From Suillus spraguei (lineage: Eukaryota; Basidiomycota; Agaricomycetes; Boletales; Suillaceae), in assembly GCA_016800925.1 (NCBI GenBank), contig JABCPU010000507.1, positions 1-45,150 of the forward strand: a stretch of DNA of 45,150 bases, in the 5' to 3' direction. Under the pieces are notes generated by a model that was not told the origin of the DNA, searched no databases, and saw only the letters and a list, made by a program, of their open reading frames with translations. Shown one piece after another: positions 21,087 to 34,389 of the stretch (position 1 is the stretch's first letter; the number at the start of each line of letters is the position of its first letter). A program made the position numbers and the translations under genes.

Positions 21087-24000
21087 GGAGCGTTTATCTA
21101 GGAATTGGAATGTTCTGTCCGTGGCGTCTGCACCACACCATCGAGAATTGGAGGTTTGAGGCCTGGCAACTCGTCGTTCCCGAGGCGGTATGTTATTTTG
21201 TGTATAATCTCATGTCCCGTTCATTACAGGCTTCATACACTTCGACATTGTATCATAGAGTTGTGTCTTCATACTTATTAGCACCCGGAATTTCGCCCGA
21301 GCACGACTAGGCTGGCATCGGGTTAACATCGCGAGATTGTATTCTACGTTGTGCCGCCATTTACAAACATAGCTAGAGTATTTCTACGGTACCTATATCC
21401 ACGTTACCAACGGAGGAAATGTCTTTGACTTGTGCAACTATGTTATGGTCCGATGCGATCCTCTTGTATTCTCCAACACGCTGCTGCGCTAGTAAAAATG
21501 CGTCGAAGGGCTGTGCGAGGCGAACCATCAGCTGCAACCCTCGTGAGCCAGGCTCCTCTTCAACAGGCGAACCACCAGGTGATGCGTCAGAGTCGTCCGT
21601 CTCCGAGTCGTCAATCGGGGACTCAAGCTCACTCGAATCTCCTATGCTCTCCGTATCATCTGGCAAGTCAGGCTGGTCTGCAAAATCAGGTACTCCGAGG
21701 AGATACCGATCCCATGGACGAATAAGCAAGAACGTCTGCTGAATGGGTTTTGCCCGCGAGAACTGAACTAGGGTCTCTGCAGTGGTGACCAGCAGATCGC
21801 GCAGCCCGTCTGCCTTGATTCTATACGTAATACCGCGCCTCCGTCTGATCTCGGTAACACGGAATGAAATGCAAGGCAGATGAAGTCTGCAATTTGCGAA
21901 CCGGGGAGCTCTGAGATCTTCGAGCGTCTCGTAAAATTTCAATGCTACAGCTCCAGGCACGGTTTGTTGCAACGAAGAGACTTCTGTGTGAATATCATCG
22001 TCAGACAGAGATGGAAGGGTGCGTGGAGGGGTGGTGTAAGAGGTGATATGTGCTGGAAGACAGCTATTGAACTCGGACGGTTGTCCGATCCAGTCGAGAA
22101 CACTGATATCGCCCGACCGAGCCACGATCTCCTGCAGGAGCCTCCCGAGCGCATTCTGCTTCTTCTCCCCATAAATAACAGGTAGCGTGATGCCAAAGAT
22201 GCCAAATAATGAGTACGCAACATCTTCCTGCACAGTGGTGACCCGCTTTGACGCCCATTGCAGTTTCTCTCGAGGGCCGCTCATACCTGGACGAAAGGTC
22301 ACCAGGGCCCGCGCATCTATCCCCGTCGCATCCTCCAACTCCTTCATGATTGCAGGAGACTCTTTGTGGTTGAAAGAGCGATCGCCGAGATATAACGACC
22401 AATCCTTCTGATAAAAGAGGACGACTTTCGGAGCGACAAATTCTTGAAATGTCCATCCTCGCTCGTTCCAAACACTCCTCGCCAGTGCACCGGGATCGGA
22501 TGAAGGAAGGACATCAGATAGGTAGACGATGGTGAGCGCCGAGTGGCGGTACCAAACAAACATGGAATTGACCGATTCTTGAAGTTCGGTGTTGCTCTTC
22601 TTGTCGATGCAGCATGTGTCCATCCACGCCCATCTATACCCAACATCACGAGCGACGTTGCAGAACGACTGCAGTTTTGCGATGCCTCCATGTTTATTCA
22701 ACTTGTAAACAACTTTATCTTGGATATCGTGGAGTAGCGCCTCCGTTTCTTCCCACCTGTGTGATAACAGGACGCAGCGAAAGTACGTCGCCACCACGTC
22801 CGTGATGTGCTCCGTTTGAAGGTCTGAATGCTTTGTTATGGATGACAAAAGCTCCTTGTACTCTGTGCTCGTTTTGAAGGTACTTATTTGTGCCGTTCGA
22901 TCGCACAAAAGACCCGTGGAAGTATTGAGGAGACGTAGCGGGGCATATTCGAGTTCATTCCAAATAGCTTTTTGAATCGCATGTTCTGCTTGCGATGGAT
23001 GGACATAGACATACTGCTCACGCAGATCTGCAGAATGAGATGGGCATTTCGAAACAGTGCAGGAATGTCCCATGGCTTACCTCGTATCTGCGCCTCGGGA
23101 GCATTATCCAACTTGGACAACATGATTTTGTTTGTATCGCTGTTGATATTTTGCGTGAGTGGTTCGGTGGTAGATGAGTCTCCATCTATATATGCGATGG
23201 GGGCTGTCGTAATGGCTGGGATCTGGACGAAACATGTTCGTTTTGCGGTATGAGTGAAGGACGAAAGCGTACCTTTGAATTGATGTCGTTGGGTACTGCC
23301 CACTCTGAGATCATCCTATCTTCACCACCACTGAGGATGCGTTTTCCACCAACGGAGAAAGTGACGCACATCGCCTCGGATGAGTGCTCGAAAGTGGCAA
23401 TGGTTCGTCGATCTGAGAACTGCCAGAGACGGACATGGTTATCCTCAGATGCCGAGGCAACCAGGGTGCCAGCAGGATTAAAGGTGATGGCATTGATATA
23501 TTTAGAGTGGCCTTGCCAAGGGTCACCAACCTGCTGCCAGGTTGATGTATCCCATTCGCGTATGGTAGGATCGCTCTTATAGCCGCCTGTGAGAAGGCGT
23601 GTGCCATCAGGCGTCCATGTGAGTGAGAAGTTGAGTGATGCCGGTGAGTGGCCCTTGAAGGATGCGACAGGTTCTCTTGTGCCTGAATTATAAATTTGAA
23701 TATTGCAGTCTGTTGCGATGGCAAGAAGTTCTCCAGATGGTGAATATCGAACGCAGTGGACCCGAGTAACACACCCGATCGGATCTGCTTGTTCCTGCCA
23801 GGTTTTGGTGTTCCACAGTTTCGTCGTTTTGTCAAATGAACCGCTGGCCAGTACTGTTCCATCGGAGGGAAAGTTCAGCGAGGTGATATAATGGGAGTGA
23901 ACTTTGATGGGTTGGGTGAGTGATTCGCCCGTTTCTCCGTGCCAGATGATGATTACTCCTTTATCATCACCACTTGCTATCAATTGCCCATCTCGTGACA

Positions 24001-24417
24001 CTGCCAAACCCCGCACCCAATCGCTATGCCCCTCCATCTTCTTCAACACATCGCCTGTTTTCAAGTCCCACAGACGAAGCGTCTTGTCCGCCGAGGCTGT
24101 GACCATCCGCCGTTGATCAGGGAAAACTGATACTGCCTTTACGTAGCTTTCATGACCTTTGAACTCTCGCAGGGGTGTAGTGATTGGAATGAGCTCCGAC
24201 ATTTTACTGGAGGTTGAAGGGTTCGGCGCTACTAAGGTGGACTTTGGGGAGGATTGTGGGTGCGTGTATTGTGCGTTTTATGCTGCTTCACTGGGTCAAC
24301 CTGCCTCGTTTTCATAGACGCCCAGGCACGAACCCTACACCTCCATCACCGTTATGGGAATGTACCCTATCGCGATGTCATACCCGCCGTTCTAGACACT
24401 GTAGCCCCCTACCGCCT
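21031..24417. repeat. segmental duplication, unit A
   Basis: It matches 25431-30212 over its whole length, except that the TPR-coding part is missing here. The left edge lies inside the last P450 exon and the right edge about 215 bp upstream of the WD40-HET start (ctgtagccccct). Both units keep the same orientation. Confidence 0.85.
21373..24202 (-). CDS. WD40-HET protein (copy A, TPR region deleted)
   Basis: Three exons on the minus strand (24202-23273, 23222-23081, 23027-21373), with 50- and 53-bp introns, encode 908 residues. Residues 10-310 form about seven WD40 blades (for example KTLRLWDLKTG and NHVRLWQFSDR). A 48-residue linker follows, then a HET domain with LSHRWEETEALL, WAWMDTCCIDK, WNERGWTFQEF and EDVAYSLFGIFGITLPVIYG. 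The acidic, Asp/Ser-rich tail includes SETDDSDASPGG. HET domains trigger heterokaryon-incompatibility cell death; with WD40 or TPR sensors they form NLR-like recognition proteins. Compared with copy B, an internal deletion fuses the first TPR exon (INSDT) to the last one (IMLSKLDNAPEAQIR) in frame, so this copy may be a functional short form. Confidence 0.87.
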
Positions 24418-25425
24418 CTGGAGTGCATACATGTGTCTATATATTGTCTTCAATCCCATCCAATCTAACAGTCGGTGCTTTCGGGTGCATGAATATCGTT
24501 GTTTTTCGTGTGGAGCAACTACTCCAGCACATCGCTATCTCACTCTTCGAACGCATGCATTTAGCTTACTGCAATATCACCCTTCACCCCGTTGAATCCC
24601 AAGTGCTACGTATCCTGCAAGCAGCCACATTGTTATATCTTCTCGTCTGAAACTCATCGCCGATTCTGTCACGGATGAGCGCTCTCCTTCCAGCTCTACT
24701 TTGAGCTTCTCCCACTCCAGGTCAAACTTGTTTTCAGCTCGTTCGCCAATCTCCTCTCATGTCCATCATAATTGCAATCCTTCGCCGTACGACTACCAGT
24801 GCAACGTGGTCGCTGAACTTTAGCGAGCATCACTGCAGATCTCACCGGGCCACGCGTTTAAACGTGTCTGGTTATGCCATTCGCCATGTAATCAATAGTC
24901 CCCATACCCGGCCTGCCTTTTACCGAGCCCACGCCTAAGGATCTTATGGCCCGCATACACCTCCTTCTACGACTGTGTTCTAGACGACGAGGCTACTTGT
25001 AGCTCCAATTTTTTGAGCCGTTCAGTGCGTCGTGCTAGAGAATCGCTTCAAGCTCACTCGCGCGATTGTGAACGCGCCAGGTTTTGAATAAGTACAATTG
25101 TCTCTAAAACTTAATTCTCCATAGCCAAACATTTAAAGGGTACGTCTTTACCCAGACACAAAAATATGGCTTCAGCGTGTTTGTCGAGCGGTGAAGAAGA
25201 CCGCACCGCTATACACTGAGAAAGGTATGCCACTAGCTCCAAGTCCCAAGGACCTCAAACCATGGTATAGCGAGCTGATTCAAATTAAAAGATGAAAGTG
25301 CCTCCCCCACCCTCGGATGCTACGACCATGTGCCTCACACGCGAATCATCAAAACATGGACGCGCGCTAGCGTTGATTCGGCGCAAGCAGTGTAAGACGA
25401 GGGGCAGTGAGACGCCAAGCACTGC
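24418..25425. other. spacer between duplicated units, no gene supported
   Basis: Stop-rich. A short protein-like run (KGMPLAPSPKDLKPWYSELI) near 25225-25285 could be an exon remnant, but I do not recognise it. Confidence 0.45.
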
Positions 25426-25485
25426 ATATTCGAGAAGAGGATCGACGAGAATTTGATCAGGGAATTGTGTGTACCTGGGGAATGA
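25426..25485 (+). pseudogene. cytochrome P450 3' end remnant
   Basis: It encodes IFEKRIDENLIRELCVPGE followed by a stop. This is nearly identical to the C-terminus of the complete P450 (CFEKRINENLIRELCAPGE). It is the duplicated tail carried along with the WD40-HET unit and has no upstream P450 sequence. Confidence 0.88.
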
Positions 25486-25766
25486 GGAGCGCTTATCTAG
25501 GAACTGGAAAGTTCAGCCATTAGTGTCTGCGCTACACCATTAGGATCGAGATTCGTGTTCGAGGCCCGGCAGCTCGTCGTTCCCGAGGCGGTATGTTATT
25601 TTCTGTATAATCTCATGTTCCGTTTATTACAGACTTCGTACACTTCCACATTGTATCATAGAGTTGTGTCTTTATACTTATTAGCACCCGGAATTTCTGT
25701 CGAGCAGGACTAGGGGTTAACATCGCGGGATTGTATTCTACGTTGTGCCGCCATTCACAAACACAG

Positions 25767-28700
25767 CTAGAGTATCTCTACGGTACCTATATCCACGTTA
25801 CCAACGGAAGAAATGTCTTTGACTTGGGCAACTATGTTATGATCGGATGCGATCCTCTTGTATTCTCCAACACGCTGCTGCGCTAGTAGAAATGCGTCGA
25901 AGGGCTGTGCGAGGCGAACCATCAGCTGCAACCCTCGTGAGCCAGGCTCCTCTTCAACAGGCGAACCACCAGGTGATGCGTCAGAGTCGTCCGTCTCCGA
26001 GTCGTCAATCGGAGACTCAAGCTCACTCGAATCTCCTATGCTCTCCGTATCATCTGGGAAGTCGGGCTGGTCTGCAAAATCAGGTACTCCGAGGAGATAC
26101 CGATCCCATGGACGGATAAGTAAGAACGTCTGCTGAATGGGTTTTGCCCGCGAAAACTGAACTAGGGTCTCTGCAGTGGTGACCAGCAGGTCATGAAGTC
26201 CGTCTGCCTTGATTCTGTACATGATGCCGCGCCTCCGTCTGACCTCCGTGACACGGAATGAAATACAAGGCAACTGAAGTCTGCAGTTTGCGAACCGAGG
26301 AGCTCTCAGCTGCTCGAGCTGCTCATAAATTTTCAATGCTAGAGCTGTAGACACGGTTTGTTGCAACGAAGAGACTTCTATGTGAATATCATCGTCAGAC
26401 AGAGATGGAAGGGTGCGTGGAGGGGTGGTGTAAGAGGTGATATGGGCTGGAAGACAGCTATTGAACTCGGACGGTTGTCCGATCCAGTCGAGAACACTGA
26501 TATCGCCCGACCGGCCACGATCTCCTGCAGAGCCTCCCGAGCGCATTCTGCTTCTTCTCCCATAAATGACAGGTAGCGTGATGCCAAAGATACCAAATAA
26601 TGAGTACGCAACATCTTCCTGCACAGTGGTGACCCGCTTGACGCCCATTGCAGTTTCTCTCGGGCGCCGCTCATACCTGACGAAGGTCACCAGGCCGCGC
26701 ATCTATCCCGTCGCATCTCCAACTCCTTCATGATTGCAGAGACTCTTTGTGGTTGGGAGAGCGATCGCCGAGATATAACGACCAATCCTTTGATAAAAGA
26801 GACGATTTCGGAGCGACGAATTCTTGAAATGTCCATCCTCGCTCGTTCCAAACACTCCTCGCCAGTGCACCGGGATGGATGAAGGAGGACATCGGATAGT
26901 AGACGATGGTGAGCGCCGAGTGGCGGTACCAAACAAACATGGAATTGACCGATTCTTGAAGTTCGGTGTTGCTCTTCTTGTCGATGCAGCATGTGTCCAT
27001 CCACGCCCATCTATACCCGGCGTCACAAGCGACTTTGCAGAACGACTGCAGCTTTGCGATCCCACCCAGTCCATTCAATTCGTACACGACTTTGCCTTGG
27101 ATGTCGTGCAGCAGCGCCTCCGTTTCTTCCCACCTATGTGATAGCAGGACGCAGCGGAAGAACATCGCTACCACGTCTTTGATGCGCTCCGTCCGGAGGT
27201 CTGAATGCTTCGTTGTAGATGACAAAAGCTCCTTGTACTCTACACTCGTTTTGAAGGCGTTTATTTGTGCTGCTCTATCGCACACCAGGCCCGTGGAAGT
27301 ATCAAGTAGACGTAGCGGGGCATGTTCGAGTTCATTCCAAACAGCTATTTGAATAGCATCTTCTGCTTGAGATGGACGGACATACTGTTGACACAGATCT
27401 GCATAACGATATGAGCATTTCGCGATGATGCAAGAGTGTTCCATAGCTTACCTCGTATTTGCGCTTCGGGAGCATTGTCCAGCTTGGACAACATGATTGA
27501 GTAGGCGTCAATAGCTTCGTCGTAACGTTGCGCGCCACGAAGCGCCGCGTGTGCCAACTGATATCCAACATGAGACGAAGGATTGAGTTCGACGACCTAT
27601 GCATCGCCAAAGTTAACATGGAGTACGAGGACGTAGAAGCCAACACACCTTTTGCGCGTCGAGGAGAGCATCCTCCCATAGCATTTTACCTAACTTTGCC
27701 TCTGTGCGATTGGCAAAGACGACATCGGATGTATAACCCAGCTCGATTACTGCCGAGTAAAGGTCAATAGCTCTGTCATAATTGCCTGCAGCGAGGGCAG
27801 CATTTCCATTGGTAAGAAAGAGTGCGCTGCATTCTTCCCTTAAAGCTAAGTGAAATGCTGGTGAGGATTGTAACCGTGCGACATTACGAACTCCAGACTT
27901 GCCGTTGGGCCAATCGAGGCAATCTGTCTTTTTATCATCACTCATTTCCACTAGGAATCGGTATGATTTCACAACATCTTGAAGTCTGCCCACCCGAAGG
28001 AGTGCATCACACTTTTTTTGGTGCGCAGTGAGCCACAAAGATTTGAGATCCCAGCCGAAGAGCTAGACAAGGGACTCAGTTATGGAGAGTATTTCAGATG
28101 TGTATGAACGTACCACAATCAAGTCTTCGTATATATCATGAATGTCGGATTTCGATGACAAGGCGCTGCAGTTGACAACGGCAGTGAAATGTTCTGCAGC
28201 TTCGTTGTAATGTGTGCCATCAAAAGCTTTGATTCCAAGTTGAGCACGTAGATATGCCTATGCAAAGATCAGTGCTGATGACCCAGTGTGGCTGCATGAT
28301 ACTTACTTGCACGATATGACATGCGCTGGTATCTGCGTTCGGACAACCGGTGGTGAGTTCTTTCAGGAGGAGGTCTGCCTCGTCTTGTTGATCTGCACTG
28401 AAAATAGCGATGGCCTGAAACACAGAATGAAGCAGACAGTATGCGAGGCAACTATTACACACCTTGATTAAGAGCAGAAAATGAGTGGTTTGCGAATTCT
28501 GGTCGGTGTACATTGATGCAACATCAAATGCTGCCCTTGCGTCTGGAATGTGGCCTTTTCCGCAGAGGGCGATTCCCTTTGAGATATAGCCTGTCAATGA
28601 GGGCTTAATGTTGATAGACTATGTCACCATCGGGTCAACCTTTCATAAGGAAGCTAAGATCGATCAGTGAATCTCACCCTGATTGCATCCTGAAGGGCGT

Positions 28701-30003
28701 GGTCCCAATCCTGTTTCCTGGCCATAACAAATGAGCGATGGGAGTAGGCAGTATGGTTATTTGGGTCATTGCTGATATCTTGGGTAAGTAACTCTTCGGC
28801 GATAGATAATTTACCATCTATGCATGGAGTGCGGGCTGACGTGACGGCCAGGATCTGCACGAAACATATTCAATTTGCCGTACATGAGTCAAGGACGGAA
28901 ACATGCCTTTGGGTGATGAGCATAGGAAGTATGGTTCTTTGTATCGCTGTTGATATCTTGGGTGAGTGGTTCGGTGGCAGACGAGTCTCCATCTACATAT
29001 GCGATGGAGGCTGTCGTAATGGCTGGAATCTGCACGAAACATGTTCGTTTTGCGGAATGAGTGAAGGACGAAAGCGTACCTTTGAATTGATGTCATCGGG
29101 TACTGCCCACTCTGAGATCATCTTATCTTCACCACCACTGAGGATGCGTTTTCCATCAACGGAGAAAGTGACGCATCTCGCCCCGCATGAGTGCTTGAAG
29201 GTGGCAACGGTTCGTCGATCTGAGAACTGCCAGAGACGGACATGGTTATCCCCAGATGCCGAGGCAACCAGGGTGCCGGCAGGATTAAAGGCGATGGCAT
29301 TGACAGAATTAGAGTGGCCCTGCCAAGGGTCACCAACCTGCTGCCAGGTCGATGTATCCCATTCGCGTATGGTAGGATCGATCGAATCGCCACCTGTGAG
29401 AAGGCATGTGCCATCGGGCGTCCATGTGAGTGAGAGGTTGAGTGATGAGTGACCCCTGAAGGATGCGACGCGTTTTCTTGTGCCTGAATTATAGATTTGA
29501 ATATTGTGCCATGTTGCGATGGCAAGAAGTTCTCCAGACGGCGAATATCGTACGCAGCTGACATCACTACCGCACAAGATCGGATCTGCTTGTTGCTGCC
29601 AGGTTTTGGTGTTCCACAGTTTCGTCGTTTGGTCCCATGAACCACTGGCCAGTACTTTTCCATCGGGAGAAAAGTTCAGCGAGGTGATATAATGGGAGTG
29701 AACTTTGATGGGTTGGGTGAGTGATTCGCCCGTTTCTCCATGCCAGACGATGATCACTCCTTTATCATCACCGCTTGCTATCAATTGCCCATCTCCTGAA
29801 ACTGCCAAACCCCGCACCCAATCGCTATGCCCCTCCATCTTCTTCAATACATCACCTGTTTTCAAGTCCCACAGACGAAGCGTGTTATCCGTCGAGGCTG
29901 TGACCATCCGCCGTTGATCAGGGAAAACTGATACTGCCCTTACGTAGCTTTCATGACCTTTGAACTCTCGCAGGGGTGTAGTGATTGGAATGAGCTCCGA
30001 CAT
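25767..30003 (-). pseudogene. WD40-TPR-HET protein (copy B), HET part frameshifted
   Basis: Minus-strand exons: 30003-29080 (WD40, seven blades), 29029-28907, 28854-28678, 28618-28463, 28414-28307, 28257-28114, 28062-27649 (with a possible in-frame 45-bp GC-AG intron), 27596-27452, and 27398 onward. The middle exons encode TPR-like helices (AEELLTQDISNDPNNHTAY, ALQDAIR, ADLLLKELTTGCPNADT, GNYDRAIDLYSAVIEL, RYDEAIDAYSIMLSKL). The first TPR exon is a truncated duplicate of the next, and its intron carries a GC donor. The HET domain follows (LSHRWEETEALL, WAWMDTCCIDK), but the frame breaks repeatedly between about 26905 and 26510, then runs open to 25767. As read it is a pseudogene; the break pattern may instead be a sequence error, in which case it is the full-length NLR-like parent of copy A. 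Confidence 0.8.
26510..26905. other. cluster of about 17 single-base deletions relative to copy A
   Basis: Aligning by eye with 22115-22530 shows about 17 one-base losses and no insertions. Most are in doubled or tripled bases (ctttg to cttg, tatcccc to tatccc, gaaagg to gaagg, gaggac to gagac). Flanking parts of the unit align with substitutions only. Confidence 0.8.
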
Positions 30004-30403
30004 TTTACTGGAGGTTGAAGGGTTCGGCGCTACTAAGGTGGACTTTGGGGAGGATTGTGGGTGCGTGTATTGTGCGTTTTATGCTGCTTTACTGGGTCAA
30101 CCTGCCTCATTTTCATAGATGCCCAGGCACGAACCCTCCATCACCGACATGGGAATGTACCCTATTACGATGTCATACCCACCGTTCTAGACACTGTAGC
30201 CCCCTGCCATCAGTAAACGACCTGTAAATTTCGCTTGTTGAAAAGAAGTTTGATGCTTACGGTGAGCTTACGGCGCTAGTAATGGAGCCACGCGATTGGT
30301 GGAACAGACTTTCCGTAAATAAATGAACGAGTCCACCACCCGTTGTGCCTTCGGCACAGGGAAGCAAAAGGAGTGCTTCGCACTCCTTTTGCTCCCTGGC
30401 TAA

Positions 30404-31825
<1,422 letters not shown>

Positions 31826-32180
31826 TGGTTTTACCCCAGCTTCAGACAACCCATGGCAGCTACGCAGTCACGTGACCAAATCACGCAATCACACAATCAC
31901 ACAATGGGACAACTGTTGAATCGGCACTTGAAAAAAACCACGTGAGAAATTTCGAGCTAAGCGCTCCCATGTGGCCTTTAGTGACGCAAGCGAAAGCCAT
32001 GTGAGCTAGCGAGCACATTCCCACCTTTCCCCCCTTACTTTATAGATAGTAATAGCATTATATTTTTACAGCTACTTTCATATTGATAGGCCAGATTTCA
32101 TTTTGTTCCCCTCACCGCTTTTGTTTAGTTGTGGAGCTGTACAAACAAAAGGGTCCCACCTGTTACAATATTTGGGCATG

Positions 32181-33427
32181 CGAAGTATCCTAGAATGGCA
32201 ACCTGTCTGACAGGGCCCCTGCCTGACACAATTGTAGTACTCTACTTACCACCATGCCTGGAAACTGCTGTCACATTCCAGCAGCTGTAAAACAGCAATG
32301 GGTGACCATGTCTGCTCATATGTCATCTAGTAGCATAGCACGAGCTACTCACACAAGCCAGCGAACTGTTAACCGAGTTCTTCAGCTCTCTCGTCTCACA
32401 GGCTCTGCAGTCCGAAAACCCTTGGAGAGTGGACGTCCTCGTCTGCTCACAGCAGCAGATACTTCAGTAAGTGAACTAAGCCTGCAGTGCAGAGGTGGTA
32501 ATTTCACTAACTCCCTTACTAGTATCTGTTGTCGTGTATCGAGTGCACTCCAGACCTGTTGCTGTTTGAACTTCAACATATGCTATGTCAGGCAATGGGT
32601 ATTGAAGTTTCTGAAGTCACCATAGAACGAACTTTGCAAAGACATGGTTTCACACGCAAACATGTATGTAGTTTTTCACTAGTTGCATTTTATCCTGATT
32701 ATCTCCTCTACTAGGTGTCTAAAGTTGCGCTTGAGCGCAATGAAGGTACTCATGATTGCTATCAAATATTTATAGCTGAGAATTTCCACCCAGATCAACT
32801 TGTCTTTGTCGATGAATCAGCCACCAATTGGATTACAACAAAACATCCAATGGCCTGGTCTCCAACTGGCACATGTGTACGCTGCCATGATTATTTTGTC
32901 TGTGGGCAAAGGTGAGTGAATTCATGTATTGTATTTGTGATCATGATCTAATTTTAGTCAGGTATTCAATTTTACCTGCTCTCTTGCTAGATGGCATCTT
33001 GCATCTTGATGTACTGGATGGTTCATATACAGCGGCGACATTCAATGAGTTCATAGACAGTCTGCTCGATAATATGAATCCTTTTCCTTAAAAAACTCTG
33101 TAATCGTGATGGATAATGCGAGCATTCACAAGTCACCTTGTCTTGAAGAAATGGTTCAACAAAGGTATTTGTTGATCTAGTTTTTGATGACTGCTGTCAA
33201 AGTTGAATTTGAATGCTTCTGGCCAAGCAACACTGAACCTGCATCACTAAAAGGGATCAGCATGGTTAATTGTGAATATAATAGTATAGTGGTATACCTG
33301 GTAGCATAACATCGTCAATCAATAGCTGTACGCTGTGAGAGGTGACAGACGCTCATCATCGCAGCTTAGTGACTGATAAGAACATGAAGTGAGCAAGACT
33401 CAGAGCTTGCCATTCTAGGATACTTCG
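32181..33427 (+). mobile_element. Tc1/mariner-like element, 1,247 bp
   Basis: Flanked by a 21-bp perfect inverted repeat (cgaagtatcctagaatggca and one more base at 32181-32201; its complement at 33407-33427). The flanking dinucleotide is TG on both sides rather than the TA normal for Tc1/mariner, so the real ends may differ slightly or the site may have mutated. It carries one broken transposase gene. Confidence 0.78.
32254..33164 (+). pseudogene. Tc1/mariner-like (DDE) transposase
   Basis: Exons 32254-32466, 32523-32663, 32715-32911 and 32962 onward join in frame through 50-56 bp introns. An N-terminal helix-turn-helix (HMSSSSIARATHTSQRTVNR) is followed by KPLESGRPRLLTAAD, GIEVSEVTIERTLQRHGFTRKH, the first catalytic Asp in QLVFVDESATN, and LHLDVLDGSYTAATFNEFID. 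Near 33089 the frame meets TAA and shifts; the next block, expected as VIVMDNASIH with the second Asp, is in another frame. The SPDxNPIE third catalytic block is absent. It is therefore a dead, internally deleted copy, mobile only if another copy supplies transposase in trans. Confidence 0.82.
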
Positions 33428-33428
33428 T

Positions 33429-33741
33429 GCTGTAATGAACATATTGGCGCTGGGCTTAAAACCCAATCTTCTGACACTCGTCTCATGTCTATAGGAGTTA
33501 CCACTTGTCCATGGCCATCTTACCCCTTTAGCATTACCGGCAGCATCCCACGCTTACCACACACCATACTGACTGCTGCACCTCATTCCATGTACCAATG
33601 TCCTTCCATGTCCTTGCTGCGTCCACATAGCTCCATTTGGTGCATTTTTTGTTTTATGTTCATTATCACTGATTCCACGGCAAGTCTTATTACATGTTGC
33701 CTCGTGCTGCAGCGCCTCACACTATGTTCACATATGGCGGT
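33429..33741 (+). repeat. Plavaka-II 3' fragment, inverted copy 1
   Basis: It matches the reverse complement of 34390-34708 over about 310 bp. The plus-strand frame reads NILALGLKPNLLTLVSC as in Plavaka C-terminal regions. Homology begins exactly at the Tc1-like element's right end (33427). Confidence 0.7.
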
Positions 33742-34389
33742 GTAAAGATACAACCTAGCTTGGGCTGTAGATAAACCACTGCCTAAACTAGTATGTTAGT
33801 CTTGCACTCCGTCTAGTCTGCTTCACTTGTAAGAACAAGAGCGTTCGACCCTAAAGGGGGACGCCTATTTAGTATGGTCAAGTTCGAGTCTAACTTATTT
33901 GCGAAACGAGCGTCCAAGTCAGCGGTAAGTTGCCACAGTCAGTGATGATACCGCCGGAACTAGCGTCATGCGTAGCGGTGCTACTGTTGTCGAGATAAAG
34001 TCAGTAACAGTTGCATCTAGCGAGTGATGTCGAGCGGTGGCCTCAGCGGTAGTGGTAAGGTTGCGAGCGGTGCAAAGAAACAGTAAAGAAGTCCGCGGTA
34101 CTTTCAGTGGTAAAGTAGCAGAGCGTGAGAAGTTCAGTCAAAAGTAACAATCAAAAGTCCAGCGGTATGCTGGCGGTAACAGAGAACGAGCGTGATGTAT
34201 TAACGAGCGATAAGGGAACTTTAAAGACTATGTCCACTACTGGGTTGATCCAGAGCTAGACAATAATCCTGACCTATAGTACATGCAATGGTGTAAAATC
34301 AGGTGTTCTATCGTGTGGGGTACGCGGTGCTTATATCCTAATTTGTATGTACTCGGAATACTCTAGGCAAGATCAGTAGCGCTGGAGTG
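33742..34389. other. spacer with repeated GCGGT motifs
   Basis: No gene. About ten copies of gcggt (for example cagcggtaag, gagcggtggc and cagcggtatg) occur between 33930 and 34175. It lies between two inverted Plavaka-II fragments and may be the arm of another repeat. Confidence 0.45.

Larger units (their letters stand above)
25431..30212. repeat. segmental duplication, unit B
   Basis: Longer counterpart of 21031-24417, retaining the TPR exons. Similarity at both edges stops abruptly (near 25431 and after 30212). Confidence 0.85.

Noticed and set aside
22064..22471. 135-codon minus-strand frame overlapping HET copy A
   Set aside because: Alternative frame inside the intact HET exon; the HET frame carries all known motifs.
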